A stretch of DNA of 64,000 bases from the NCBI GenBank assembly GCA_963728985.1, contig CAVSME010000001.1, forward strand, positions 496,001-560,000, in the 5' to 3' direction. The position numbers were made by a program, and so were the translations under genes. The notes under the pieces are model-generated. The model was given only the letters and a program-made list of their open reading frames with translations. It had not been told where the DNA came from and searched no databases. Positions 26,138-34,686 of this stretch are shown one piece after another. Every line of letters begins with the position of its first letter. Within the stretch, counting starts at the first letter, position 1. The DNA comes from DASXAI01 sp963728985 (GTDB lineage: Bacteria > Actinomycetota > Acidimicrobiia > Acidimicrobiales > Ilumatobacteraceae).

Positions 26138-27946
26138 ATGGGGGACATCGCCGTCTTTTGGGACTTCGAGAACATCGATGCGGCGATGGGACGGCGGACC
26201 GGTGGGCGCCAGGTCGACGTCGCTGGTGTGGACGCCTGGGTGCGTCAACGTGGGCGAATCGTCGTCAACCGGGCGTTCGGCGACATGTCCGAGCGCCTGA
26301 AGGACTACGAGACCCAGTTCGCCCACGAACGCATCAAGACGGTACCGATCTATCCGCGGCGCAAGACCCGGCGCGACCCGACGACTCGAAAGAACATCGC
26401 CGATGTCGTATTGACGATCAACGTCGTCGAATACTGCCTCGGCAATACCGAGCTCTCGGAAGTCGTGATCATTTCGGGCGATTCCGACTTCGTCGAGCTT
26501 GCCGATTGGCTGCGTGAACGTGGGTTGCAGGTGACCGGCATCGCCTGCGGCAAGGTCGACCCGCTGTGGACCAGCACGTGCGATCTGTTCGTGTCGTACG
26601 AGTCGATCGTCTCTGCGCACCAGCCGGCGAGCCGTGGTGAGGATGCACCCACCCAGACGCCCCGGAGTCGCGCCACACAGAAGGTGAAGTCGGCGACCGA
26701 GCGGGTGAAGGCGGCGGTCGACAAGCTCCACCCTCGGACGGCGAACCCCTCCGCCAACGGGGCGGCTGCTCCGGAGAAGCTCCACGCTGATGCCGCCGCC
26801 GTGTGCACGAAGGCCGCCGAGCGGATGCGGCACGAGAGCCGTGACGAGCTGCAGCTCGGCACGTTCGGGCAGTGGATGGTGGCGGCGTCGGGAGGACGCA
26901 AGGCCCAGGCGTTCGGGTACCAGACGCTGGCCGACATGGTCCTCGACCTCCCGGAGCTGTTGACGCTGGTCACCGTCGACGGCCAGCCGATGGTTCGGCT
27001 CGCACCGGATGCGATCGTGCCCGCGGCCGCCGTCACGGCCACGCCGGCACCGGCCCAGGACGTGCTGGAGCCGGTCCGTACGGCTCGACTGGACGCGGCG
27101 GGCGTCGCCGGCCTGGCCGAGTGGCTCACGACCGTTCCCCCACGACCCTGGCCGCAGGCCGACCTCGAGGCCGGCCTCCTCGAGGCGCATGGCCAAGCAG
27201 GTGCGTCGATCCGGAACCTGCTGCAGCAGTGCTACCTCACGGTGAGGACCACTGATCAGGACGCCTGGTGGCTCACGAGCAGCGACGAGAGCACCGTCTG
27301 GTCGCTCGTATTCCACCGCCTGCTCCACCTGCCCGCCATCCGGGGATGGTCACTGCCGTCGTCCGTCACGGTCTTGGACGCGACGTTCACGCCGCTGCGA
27401 CCAGCGGCCGGCGAGGTGATCGGCCGGCTGCGACGAGGCGAGCCGGCGCCCGTCCGGCTCCATGCTCAGGCGGCCGTGCTCATGCCCCGTGTCGCTCGCA
27501 TCTGGTTGCCCCAGAGCGGCCCCGGCAGTGAGTCGTACCGGTGGGCCCACGTGCTCGAGCGGCCCATGCACTGCGTCGCCGCCTGCGGCTCGCCCGACCA
27601 GCTGGCCAACTCGTTGGCCGCCGCCGACGGCGCCGTCGACCCGCACCTCGCCGTCGCCGCCGTCCGCCATGCGGCCGGGATGGAGCCCGGCTACGGACGG
27701 GAATCGTTGCTGCGCCAGTGGCTCGACGCCAGTGACCTCCTGCCGAGGGACGTACCGACGCCGATCCTCGACCGCACCCTGACCAGGGCCCGTCTCGTCG
27801 CCGGCCTCGCCCGCCTGGCCGACCATCGCGCCGGTGACATCGACCCGCCCGATGCGGCGGTGCTGGCCGAGCTGCTGCCGGCGCTGGGCGACGACGACCG
27901 AGCCAGCCTCAGCGCCGAGCTCCAGGGCCTGCTGCGGAGCGCTTAG
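26138..27946 (+). CDS. NYN-domain RNase-like protein with OST-HTH-like domain
   Basis: 602 residues. The N-terminal LabA-like NYN domain (1-150) has the PIN-type acidic set: D9 and N12 in WDFENID, D89 in RKNIADVVL, and D115/D117 in ISGDSDF. A basic linker (about 155-210) leads to an OST-HTH/LOTUS-like domain (about 212-290: ELQLGTFGQWMVAASGGRKAQAFGYQTLADMV). The C-terminal 310 residues are mostly helical and match no family I know. NYN plus OST-HTH proteins are expected to cut or bind structured RNA. It stands alone, with four bases between its stop and the convergent glyoxalase-like gene. Confidence 0.85.
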   Translation: MGDIAVFWDFENIDAAMGRRTGGRQVDVAGVDAWVRQRGRIVVNRAFGDMSERLKDYETQFAHERIKTVPIYPRRKTRRDPTTRKNIADVVLTINVVEYCLGNTELSEVVIISGDSDFVELADWLRERGLQVTGIACGKVDPLWTSTCDLFVSYESIVSAHQPASRGEDAPTQTPRSRATQKVKSATERVKAAVDKLHPRTANPSANGAAAPEKLHADAAAVCTKAAERMRHESRDELQLGTFGQWMVAASGGRKAQAFGYQTLADMVLDLPELLTLVTVDGQPMVRLAPDAIVPAAAVTATPAPAQDVLEPVRTARLDAAGVAGLAEWLTTVPPRPWPQADLEAGLLEAHGQAGASIRNLLQQCYLTVRTTDQDAWWLTSSDESTVWSLVFHRLLHLPAIRGWSLPSSVTVLDATFTPLRPAAGEVIGRLRRGEPAPVRLHAQAAVLMPRVARIWLPQSGPGSESYRWAHVLERPMHCVAACGSPDQLANSLAAADGAVDPHLAVAAVRHAAGMEPGYGRESLLRQWLDASDLLPRDVPTPILDRTLTRARLVAGLARLADHRAGDIDPPDAAVLAELLPALGDDDRASLSAELQGLLRSA

Positions 27947-27950
27947 CGAC

Positions 27951-28592
27951 CTAGTGGAGGAGGACGAGGCCGTCGTCCGTCTCGACCGTGGCCTCGAGCC
28001 AGTCGGTCGGGGCCGCCTCGACGGTCACGTCCACGCCGAGGGCGGCGAGCAGCGCGGAGGCGGCAGGTGGGTCCGGATGACCGGCCCGCAAGGCGACAAG
28101 TCGGCCCCCCCGAGGGCTGCTGTGGGCGGGGCTGGCGGCGCCGCCCCACGAGATGAGGAAGGGCATCGCGCCATGAGGCGGCCCGCCGAGCATGGCGAGC
28201 CGCCAGGACAGCTCGGACCCATCGGGCCGCACCCGGGACATCGCGGCGGCAGGACCAGCATCGGCGACACCCCGAGCCCGCAGGTCGGCGAGGACGGCGT
28301 CGATGTCGTCGCAGCCGACCGCGAAGGCGCCGAGTCCGATCCGTACCTCAGGGGCATCGAGGCCGAACGGCGACGGACCAGCACCGTCCTGCGCCGGGTC
28401 GGGCGCGATCACTTCCAGGTAGGTCGGGGGCCCGAGCGACAGCAGCGCGTTGTGGGTGCCTCGTCCAATGTGGGCGCCCCCGTAGACCGGCACGACACCG
28501 AGTGCCTTCCCGACCGCGGCAACACCGTCTTCGAGGCTCGGAGTGACGAACACGAGATGGTCGATCCAGGTCAAGGCCACAGCGCGCCGCAT
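27951..28592 (-). CDS. Glyoxalase-like (PF13468-type) protein
   Basis: 213 residues. The N-terminal half has the typical WIDHLVFVTPSLEDGVAAVGKALGV opening and the 'GRGTHNALLSLGPPTYLEVIAPD' motif of the glyoxalase_3-like group, with candidate ligand residues His12 and the Glu of YLEVIA. The second half is a degenerate copy of the fold. It is cytoplasmic. No operon partner is visible; both flanking genes are separately oriented or unrelated. The substrate is unknown. The gap 28593-28639 holds nothing recognisable. Confidence 0.78.
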   Translation of the reverse strand: MRRAVALTWIDHLVFVTPSLEDGVAAVGKALGVVPVYGGAHIGRGTHNALLSLGPPTYLEVIAPDPAQDGAGPSPFGLDAPEVRIGLGAFAVGCDDIDAVLADLRARGVADAGPAAAMSRVRPDGSELSWRLAMLGGPPHGAMPFLISWGGAASPAHSSPRGGRLVALRAGHPDPPAASALLAALGVDVTVEAAPTDWLEATVETDDGLVLLH

Positions 28593-28639
28593 CGTAGATC
28601 GTTCCCCACCCAGGAACGCCGGATGCCTCCATCGCCAGG

Positions 28640-30115
28640 CTAGGGACTCGAGGGGCGTTGCTTGGCCAACGCGGCGTCGCCCGCGTCTGGCCCGAGCAAC
28701 ACCGTCGCCACCGCGTCGGCGTACGCCCGCAGTTCCGTCTCCCGCTCGGCCTTGGGCACGACGGGACCGCCCTTGGGTTCGGCCTGCTTCCCGTCGTAGA
28801 AGGAGAGTGCCCGGTCGACCGGCGGCTCAACGGTGAACACGCTGATGCCCTTGGCCGGCCCGTAGAGCCCGAGTGAGGTTCCCTTCTTCGCCGCCCGCTC
28901 GTTCCATGGCTTCGGCCCGCCAGTCTTCGGGTCGAGGTCCTCGCGCCAGGTGGCGTTCTCCTTGCCGGCGCCGGCGGCGAGCTTGTTCCCGGCAACCGAC
29001 GGCGAGCTCTGCTGCTTCGGGTCGGTGAAGCGGCCCTTCAGCGAGGCCGCTCCCTTGGCCTTGGCGGCGATCGCGTAGGCCGTGGCCAGGGCCAGGTCGA
29101 CATCGTTCTTCGTCCGCGCCGCATCGACGGTCGCCGACAGCGCCTTCAACTGCTGGAGGACGGGCCCGGCGGCGCCGAACATGCCCAGGAACGCGGCCAA
29201 CTGGGTGAGTGCCTTCTCCTTGGCCGGGCTGAGGAAATGGGGATCGGCGAACACACCCGCGGTTGCCGGCGCGTGGGTGCCGTGGATGCTGATGATGCGG
29301 GCCGGCTGGAAGCGGTCGATCAGCTCCATCAGCATCACGTTCTCGATCAGGATGTCGCGCGCGGTGCCGGTGTCGTCCTTGGCCGCCTTGACGGGGTTGC
29401 CGGACGCGTCGAGGGCCTGGCCGCCCTTGTACTGCGCGACCTCGGCGCCGAGGTCCGGGAAGTTGCGGTTCGTCTGCGTGTCGAGCTCTCGCTTCCCCTT
29501 GACGCCCCACGCGGCGTCGGCGTGCTGGGGGAACAGCGACGGGACCAACACGACGCTGTAGTAAGGCCGTTGCTTCTTGAGCACGTCGTCGATCAGCATG
29601 CGGGCCACGTCGATGCCCTGACGCTCCTGCCCATGGACGCCGGCGATCACCAGTGCGCGCTGAGCGCTGACACCTTCGACGTACGACAGCTCGATCGGCT
29701 GCGACGGGATGTCCTTCTTCAGCTTCGACGCCGCCGCGCTGACGGCGCCCGACATCCCGAGCTGTCCGCCCAGGATCTTGAGCGCGACCCAGCAGTCGTC
29801 GGGGTTGGGAAGGGCGGTCTTGAGGACGGTGGTCATGGCCGAGAGCTCGGCGGGGTCGGACGCCGCCGCCTTGAACTTCGGCTGGCCAGCGACGGCGAAG
29901 ATGGCGGCGGGCCGTTGCCCGGCGGTCAGCCGGGCCAGCTCCTCCGACGTGGGCGACCGCTGGACCACGATCGATTGCAGCAGCTGCACCGCCCGGTTGC
30001 CGTAGGCCCGCTGGAGATCCAGCCACACGTTGGGGGACGGCGAGCCCGAGGAGACGGCCGGCGGCCGGACGACGCGGGCGCGGGCCGGGCCAGCGCGCAA
30101 GCGCTCGGTGGCCAT
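28640..30115 (-). CDS. M14-family metallocarboxypeptidase-like protein with eCIS-type N-terminal motif
   Basis: 491 residues from ATG 30115 (TTG 30124 possible). No signal peptide. Residues 34-43 read LQRAYGNRAV, followed by VVQR at 50-53. This LQRxxGNRAV motif is widespread near the N-termini of proteins associated with extracellular contractile injection systems. The catalytic part has the M14 zinc set: H161 and E164 in GVHGQERQG, N216-R217 in TQTNRNFP (substrate carboxylate site), H278 in ISIHGTHAP, and a catalytic Glu near residue 430 (VFTVEPP). It may cut peptidoglycan peptides or other C-terminal residues. It lies just downstream of tRNA-Ala. No injection-system structural genes are in the window. 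Confidence 0.78.
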   Translation of the reverse strand: MATERLRAGPARARVVRPPAVSSGSPSPNVWLDLQRAYGNRAVQLLQSIVVQRSPTSEELARLTAGQRPAAIFAVAGQPKFKAAASDPAELSAMTTVLKTALPNPDDCWVALKILGGQLGMSGAVSAAASKLKKDIPSQPIELSYVEGVSAQRALVIAGVHGQERQGIDVARMLIDDVLKKQRPYYSVVLVPSLFPQHADAAWGVKGKRELDTQTNRNFPDLGAEVAQYKGGQALDASGNPVKAAKDDTGTARDILIENVMLMELIDRFQPARIISIHGTHAPATAGVFADPHFLSPAKEKALTQLAAFLGMFGAAGPVLQQLKALSATVDAARTKNDVDLALATAYAIAAKAKGAASLKGRFTDPKQQSSPSVAGNKLAAGAGKENATWREDLDPKTGGPKPWNERAAKKGTSLGLYGPAKGISVFTVEPPVDRALSFYDGKQAEPKGGPVVPKAERETELRAYADAVATVLLGPDAGDAALAKQRPSSP

Positions 30116-30163
30116 TGGCGGCAACGTATCAGCCGTCGTGGCTTCGAATTAGGGCCCGTGCGG

Positions 30164-30236
30164 TGGAGGTGCGGGGAATCGAACCCCGGGCCTCAACAGT
30201 GCGATTGTTGCGCTCTACCAACTGAGCTACACCCCC
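30164..30236 (-). tRNA. tRNA-Ala(CGC)
   Basis: A complete 73-base cloverleaf on the minus strand. The acceptor GGGGGTG pairs with CACCTCC and includes the G3:U70 pair diagnostic for alanine. The D-arm is GCTC/GAGC, the anticodon stem CAACA/TGTTG with loop ATCGCAC (anticodon CGC), and the T-arm CGGGG-TTCGATT-CCCCG. The discriminator base is A. The CCA end is not encoded (the template continues CCG). It reads GCG codons. Confidence 0.95.
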
Positions 30237-30267
30237 GCTGGGCAGCGCGTCAGGCTAGCCGACCTCG

Positions 30268-30864
30268 TCAGGCCGCCTGTGACCAGTATGTCCGCATCGC
30301 CCGCTCCTCCTCGGCCCGCCGCAGCTGCACGAGGAGGTAGATGTAGAAGACCAGCACGGCGTCGACCACCAGGTTGACCCCCACCAGGGCGCTGATGCCC
30401 AGCCCGAACCCGCCGATGGCGGTGGTGGCGGCGATCGCCAGGAGGCCGACGAGCACGTTCAGGCGGCGCCGGCGCACCTCGGCCCGTCCCGAGCGCATCC
30501 AGTAGCCGACGGGGGCGTTGCGGGCGCCGTAGCCGCTCATCCGGCTCGGGCTGGCGGGGTAGGGCCGGCGCTGCTCGTAGCCGCCGTAGCCGTGTCCGTC
30601 GTCGTCGTCCGCGTAGTGGGGCACCGCCGCCAGGCGGCCCGGAGGGCCGGGGCGCCGGGCCGGTCCTCGAGGCACTCCGATCGGCCGGTTGAGCGGCCGC
30701 ACCACGCCGCGCCGGTCGGGGCCGGTGCGCGACAGGGTGGCCAGCTGCTGGCGGAAGCTGCCGATCGAGGTGGAAGGCCGCCCATCGGAACGAGATCGCA
30801 ACAGCGGTGGTACGAGCACCACGATCCACGCCACAGCGAGGATGACCACGATCAACGGCGTCAC
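30268..30864 (-). CDS. Actinobacterial two-helix-region membrane protein (Rv0996-like position)
   Basis: 198 residues from GTG 30864, with an AGG-rich ribosome binding site. An N-terminal helix (VTPLIVVILAVAWIVVLVPPLL) is followed by a long charged, disordered cytoplasmic stretch (about 28-130) and two C-terminal helices (LNVLVGLLAIAATTAIGGFGLG and ALVGVNLVVDAVLVFYIYLLVQL). Membrane proteins of this layout lie next to galU-moeA in Mycobacterium (Rv0996). Here it lies near moaC and a few kilobases from galU-moeA, which suggests the same family. The function is unknown. Confidence 0.65.
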   Translation of the reverse strand: MTPLIVVILAVAWIVVLVPPLLRSRSDGRPSTSIGSFRQQLATLSRTGPDRRGVVRPLNRPIGVPRGPARRPGPPGRLAAVPHYADDDDGHGYGGYEQRRPYPASPSRMSGYGARNAPVGYWMRSGRAEVRRRRLNVLVGLLAIAATTAIGGFGLGISALVGVNLVVDAVLVFYIYLLVQLRRAEEERAMRTYWSQAA

Positions 30865-31071
30865 TCCGTGCCTGCCTTCTCCTACGTCAGACGGTAGTGG
30901 CCTCGCCAACGTGGGCGGTGGATGGTGCCGGACGCCGGCCCGCAACCCCCGCCACCTGGGCGAGTGTCACCGAGCCCTCGTTGGCCCGCGACATTACGGT
31001 TCTACTACGAGGAGGTGGCCGGGAGCAACGGCCCTGGGCCGTTCGCCGCTGATCTTGCCTCCGAACGCGCG

Positions 31072-31557
31072 CTACGCATCCGCTTTCCGACGGTACGTGC
31101 CGGAACGGCCCCCGGTCTTCTCCCAGAGGCAGAGCTCGCCGATCACCATGGCCCGATCGGCCGACTTGCACATGTCGTAGATGGTCAGGGCCGCCACCCC
31201 GCAGGCGTGGAGGGCCTCCATCTCGACGCCCGTGCGGTCCACGGTCTCCACCGACGACTCCACGGCGATGTAGTCGTCGCCGATCTCGAAGTTGATCATG
31301 ACCGAACCGACGAGCAGGGGGTGGCACAGCGGGATCGTGTCGGCCGTGCGCTTGGCCGCCTGGATGCCCGCCACCCGCGCCACCGCCAGCACATCGCCCT
31401 TGGTCACCTCCCGGTTGGCCACCGCCACCGTGGTCTCGGGCTTCATGAACACCTTGCAACGGGCGGTGGCCCGGCGGTGCGATGGGTCCTTCGGCGTAAC
31501 GTCCACCATGCGCGCTCGACCGAGCGGGTCAAGATGGGTGAAGGTGTGGTCGGACAC
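31072..31557 (-). CDS. moaC: Cyclic pyranopterin monophosphate synthase MoaC
   Basis: 161 residues from GTG 31557. Family motifs are clear: SHRRATARCKVFMKPET, KGDVLAVARVAGIQAAKRTADTIPLCHPLL, the EMEALHACGVAALTIYDMCKSAD active-site stretch and the terminal LCLWEKTGGRSG. MoaC converts the MoaA product to cyclic pyranopterin monophosphate, the second chemical stage of molybdenum cofactor synthesis. moaA lies 3.1 kb upstream on the same strand, separated by a secreted-protein gene on the other strand. The 207-base gap to the next gene (30865-31071) and the 142-base gap before 31700 show no recognisable element. Confidence 0.95.
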   Translation of the reverse strand: MSDHTFTHLDPLGRARMVDVTPKDPSHRRATARCKVFMKPETTVAVANREVTKGDVLAVARVAGIQAAKRTADTIPLCHPLLVGSVMINFEIGDDYIAVESSVETVDRTGVEMEALHACGVAALTIYDMCKSADRAMVIGELCLWEKTGGRSGTYRRKADA

Positions 31558-31699
31558 CGCTGGGAGTCTAGGTCTGCCTGGCACCCTCGCCCGGGGGCAC
31601 CCCGGGCGACTAAGGGAATGCGATCCGTGGTAGTGCCACCACGGCGGGCGTCGATCCTGGCGCCAATGCGGACCGACGAACACAACCAGGGGCCCCTCG

Positions 31700-33625
31700 A
31701 TGAGAAAACGCGTCGCTGCAGTCCTGCTCACCTTCACGACGGCTCTGGCCGGAGTGATCGCGTTGGCCGGACCGGCCAGCGCCGCGTCACTCCAGATCGG
31801 TGCCATCACCAACCCGGCCGGACGCGGCGTGCTCTACGTCGACGACTCCGGTTACTGCAACCCCGTCGACTACTCGTCGGGGCAGCCCGTCGGCGCCGTG
31901 TCGTCGTGTCGCGGCAACCCGTCGCCGGTGCGGGTCGAGATCTACCCCATCCCCTTCGCCGGAACCTGGGATCCGTTCACCAGCCCGGCCGGCGGCCTCG
32001 CCGTCGAGGCGCCCAACGGCGGTAACGTCGGCAACCTCGCCCTGCCAGCAGCGGACACAGGCGGCATCAAGCTCACCGGCAAGATCGCCTCGCGGGTGCC
32101 GGTCGACGACCAGCGCCTCCAGGTCAACATCTTCCAGCTGCTGAACACGACGGCCAACGACGTCGGCGCCTTCGGCTCCTTCTACGCCAACAAGGGCTCC
32201 GACTGGACGACGGGCTGGATCCTGCCGGGCTCGTACATCATCTTCATGCAGGACCGGGCCACCGGGAACCACATCCAGGTGGTCACCGACCTCGCCGCCA
32301 ACTCGAACATCGACATCGATCTCGACGCCGCCTGCTTCGGCTTCGACACCTGCGCCTATGACGCCGGCGGTCCTACCCCGACCAACGGCGGCTTCCATCC
32401 GCTGACCCCCGCCCGGGTCCTCGACACCCGCAACGGCACGGGCATCCCCAACGGCCCGATCGCCGCCGGTGACGGCCGCAACAGCGACCCGAACCCGGCC
32501 GCCCGCAGCGAGAGCATCATCAACCACGAGCTCAAGGTGACCGGCGTGGGCGGCGTGCCCAGCACAGGTGTGGGTGCCGTGCTCCTGAACGTCACCGCCA
32601 TCGACCCGACCGACGACGGCTTCCTCACCGCCTACCCGAAGCTGCCGCGGGGCGCCACGGATCCGACGGACCCCATCCGCGTCTTCGACGACCAGTCGTC
32701 GTTCCTGCCCAACTACCCGAACAGCTCCAACCTCAACTTCGTGGCCGGCGACATCGTGCCCAACCTGGTGCTCGCTCGCATCGGGGCGGGCGGCAAGATC
32801 CGGCTGAAGAACTTCGCCGGGTTGACCAACGTGGCCGCCGACGTCGTCGGGTGGTTCGACACCGGGGCCAAGAAGGGTGACGGCTTCACCGGGATCACGC
32901 CCACGCGGCTGCTCGACACCCGCAACGGCACGGGCGGCATCGGCGCCCACTTCACGAGCGGCGAGACCCGCGAGCTCAAGGTCACGCCGTCGGCCGGCAC
33001 CGCCGTCCCCAGCTCCGCCACCGCCGTGGTGCTGAACGTCACCGCCGTCAACCCGACGAGCAACGGCTACGTGACCGTGTGGCCGACCGGCACCGACCGT
33101 CCGCTGGCGTCCAGCCTCAACACGCAACCCGGCCAGACCCGGCCGAACCTGGTGGTGGCGAAGGTCGGCGACGGCGGCAAGGTCAGCCTGTTCACCTTCG
33201 GCGACAACAACGGCACCGTCGACCTCGTGGCTGACATCGTCGGCTACTTCGGGAGCGGCGGCGGCAACGTGGCCGGCACCGACCCCACCCGCCTGTTCGA
33301 CTCCCGCGTCGGCCAGAACACGACCAAGGGGCCGTTCGGACCGGGCGAGTCCCGCAACATCACCGTGGCCGGCCAAGCCGGGGTCCCGGCGGGGGCCACG
33401 GCCGTCGTCATGAACGTCACCGTCACCGATCCGAACTTCACCGGCTACGTCACGGTGTGGCCGACGGGCGCGGACATGCCGGTGGCATCGACGCTCAACT
33501 ACACGTTCGGCCAGACCGTTCCCAACCTGGTCATGCTGAAGCTGGGCGCCGGCGGCCAGGTGTCGTTCTTCAACTCCGCCGGCTCCGCCAACCTGCTGGC
33601 CGATGTCGTGGGTTACGTAACGTGA
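31700..33625 (+). CDS. Secreted protein with three DTR modules
   Basis: 641 residues. The signal peptide (MRKRVAAVLLTFTTALAGVIALAGPASA) is followed by a beta-rich N-terminal domain of about 200 residues with no family match. Three modules then begin near residues 237 (ARVLDTRNGTG), 402 (TRLLDTRNGTG) and 530 (TRLFDSRVG). Each carries 'VLNVTA..P...GY[VL]T.[WY]P', 'N.....Q..PNLV..K.G.GG...F' and 'LVADVVGYF'. The first module has a longer insert. It shares this module with the CAP protein and the three propeller proteins in this window. It lies between moaC and moaA on the opposite strand, which splits the cofactor genes. The function is unknown; the modules may serve adhesion or wall binding. 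Confidence 0.85.
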   Translation: MRKRVAAVLLTFTTALAGVIALAGPASAASLQIGAITNPAGRGVLYVDDSGYCNPVDYSSGQPVGAVSSCRGNPSPVRVEIYPIPFAGTWDPFTSPAGGLAVEAPNGGNVGNLALPAADTGGIKLTGKIASRVPVDDQRLQVNIFQLLNTTANDVGAFGSFYANKGSDWTTGWILPGSYIIFMQDRATGNHIQVVTDLAANSNIDIDLDAACFGFDTCAYDAGGPTPTNGGFHPLTPARVLDTRNGTGIPNGPIAAGDGRNSDPNPAARSESIINHELKVTGVGGVPSTGVGAVLLNVTAIDPTDDGFLTAYPKLPRGATDPTDPIRVFDDQSSFLPNYPNSSNLNFVAGDIVPNLVLARIGAGGKIRLKNFAGLTNVAADVVGWFDTGAKKGDGFTGITPTRLLDTRNGTGGIGAHFTSGETRELKVTPSAGTAVPSSATAVVLNVTAVNPTSNGYVTVWPTGTDRPLASSLNTQPGQTRPNLVVAKVGDGGKVSLFTFGDNNGTVDLVADIVGYFGSGGGNVAGTDPTRLFDSRVGQNTTKGPFGPGESRNITVAGQAGVPAGATAVVMNVTVTDPNFTGYVTVWPTGADMPVASTLNYTFGQTVPNLVMLKLGAGGQVSFFNSAGSANLLADVVGYVT

Positions 33626-33698
33626 CGGCGCCTCGGCGCCGACTCACTGTGCTCGGACAATGCCGCGACCGACTGCGCCGTCGCCGCGCTGCGGCGAC
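33626..33698. terminator. Two hairpins between convergent genes
   Basis: The first hairpin starts on the base after the stop codon: CGGCGCC (33626-33632) pairs with GGCGCCG (33635-33641). The second is a perfect eight-base stem GTCGCCGC/GCGGCGAC at 33680-33698 with a three-base loop. They lie in the 82-base gap between the convergent secreted-protein and lipoprotein genes and probably terminate transcription from both sides. No U-tract is present. Confidence 0.6.
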
Positions 33699-33707
33699 AG
33701 GACCGGC

Positions 33708-34686
33708 TCAGGTGCCCGTGATGACCGGGCCCGTTTCGACCACCTCGAAGGCCGAGCCGGGCACACCCTTCAGCTGATCGAGATCCTCGTCGTTCCACCG
33801 AGGATCGGTGGCGCCGCCGAAGTACCAGTTCGACCCGTTGTCGGCCACGATCGTGCCGTAGCGCTGCATCGCCACGAGGATGACGCGAGCGGCACCCGAG
33901 TACGGGCCGAGGTCGAAGTCGGCCCGCAGCCGCAACCGCAGCCCCATCGGCGGCAGCGTGGGATCCGTGTTCGACGAAGCGTCGTGGGTGGCCGGGTGGA
34001 TGTGGCCGGCGTACGTCTCGGAGAACGTCATCCGGATGGCGTGGGTGACGACACCGCTGGCCACCTCGTCGTAGCGCAGCAGCCCGGGCAGGATGGGCAG
34101 CCCGGCGGCGTCGGCCGACGTCCAGCCCTCGGTGCGCAGCGCGTTCGAGTGCAGGTCCCAACGGGCTCCCGACGCCGCCGTCCACCCGGTGCGATCAGCG
34201 CTGGCGGCGAACAGCTCGTAGAGGATGCACGTGCCCTGCTGCAGCGCCAGCACGTGGGCGTCGCTGCCCGCCTCGATCGGCGCGTCCAGCGGGATCGGGT
34301 ACGGGCCGGGATCGCTCTGGTTGCCGTAGGCATCGAACGTGACCGGCACCGGCGGCTGGTCGGCGGGCACGATCACGAACGGGATGCCGTAGGACGGGTT
34401 GCTGCCGAAGTCCGGGTGCAGGTTGCCACCGAAGTGGGCGATGGTCGCAGCCGAGCCGGCACGGAGCGGGGCCTGGGAGATGTCGGTGTTCCAGGGGTTG
34501 TCGGCCGGGAACACGGGGCAGCCGCCCAGGGTCGTGGCGGTGCTCGTCGGCCGGATGCGGACCGCCCGAGCCGAGGCCGACACCGGCGAGATGGCGGCCG
34601 GGTCGACAGGTGCGGCCGCCGGCCGGCCGCACGCGGCGGCGAGCAGGGCCACGGTCCCAGCGACCGCGCCGAGCGCCGCGACCCAC
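33708..34686 (-). CDS. Secreted lipoprotein of unknown function, apparent +1 frameshift in the signal peptide
   Basis: About 325 residues after correction. The long frame from the GTG at 34652 lacks a full signal peptide. Removing one base from the CCC at 34682-34684 lets translation begin at the GTG overlapping the moaA stop (34686-34684). This gives VVAALGAVAGTVALLAAAC, a perfect lipoprotein signal. The mature domain has the run CPVFPADNPWNTDIS, YGIPFVIVPADQPPVPVTF, DPGPYPIPLDAPIE, GWTSADAAGLPILPGLLRYDE and VADNGSNWYFGGATDPRWND. I recognise this as a widespread conserved family without a known function. It is the last gene of the galU-moeA-moaA transcript. Confidence 0.78.
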
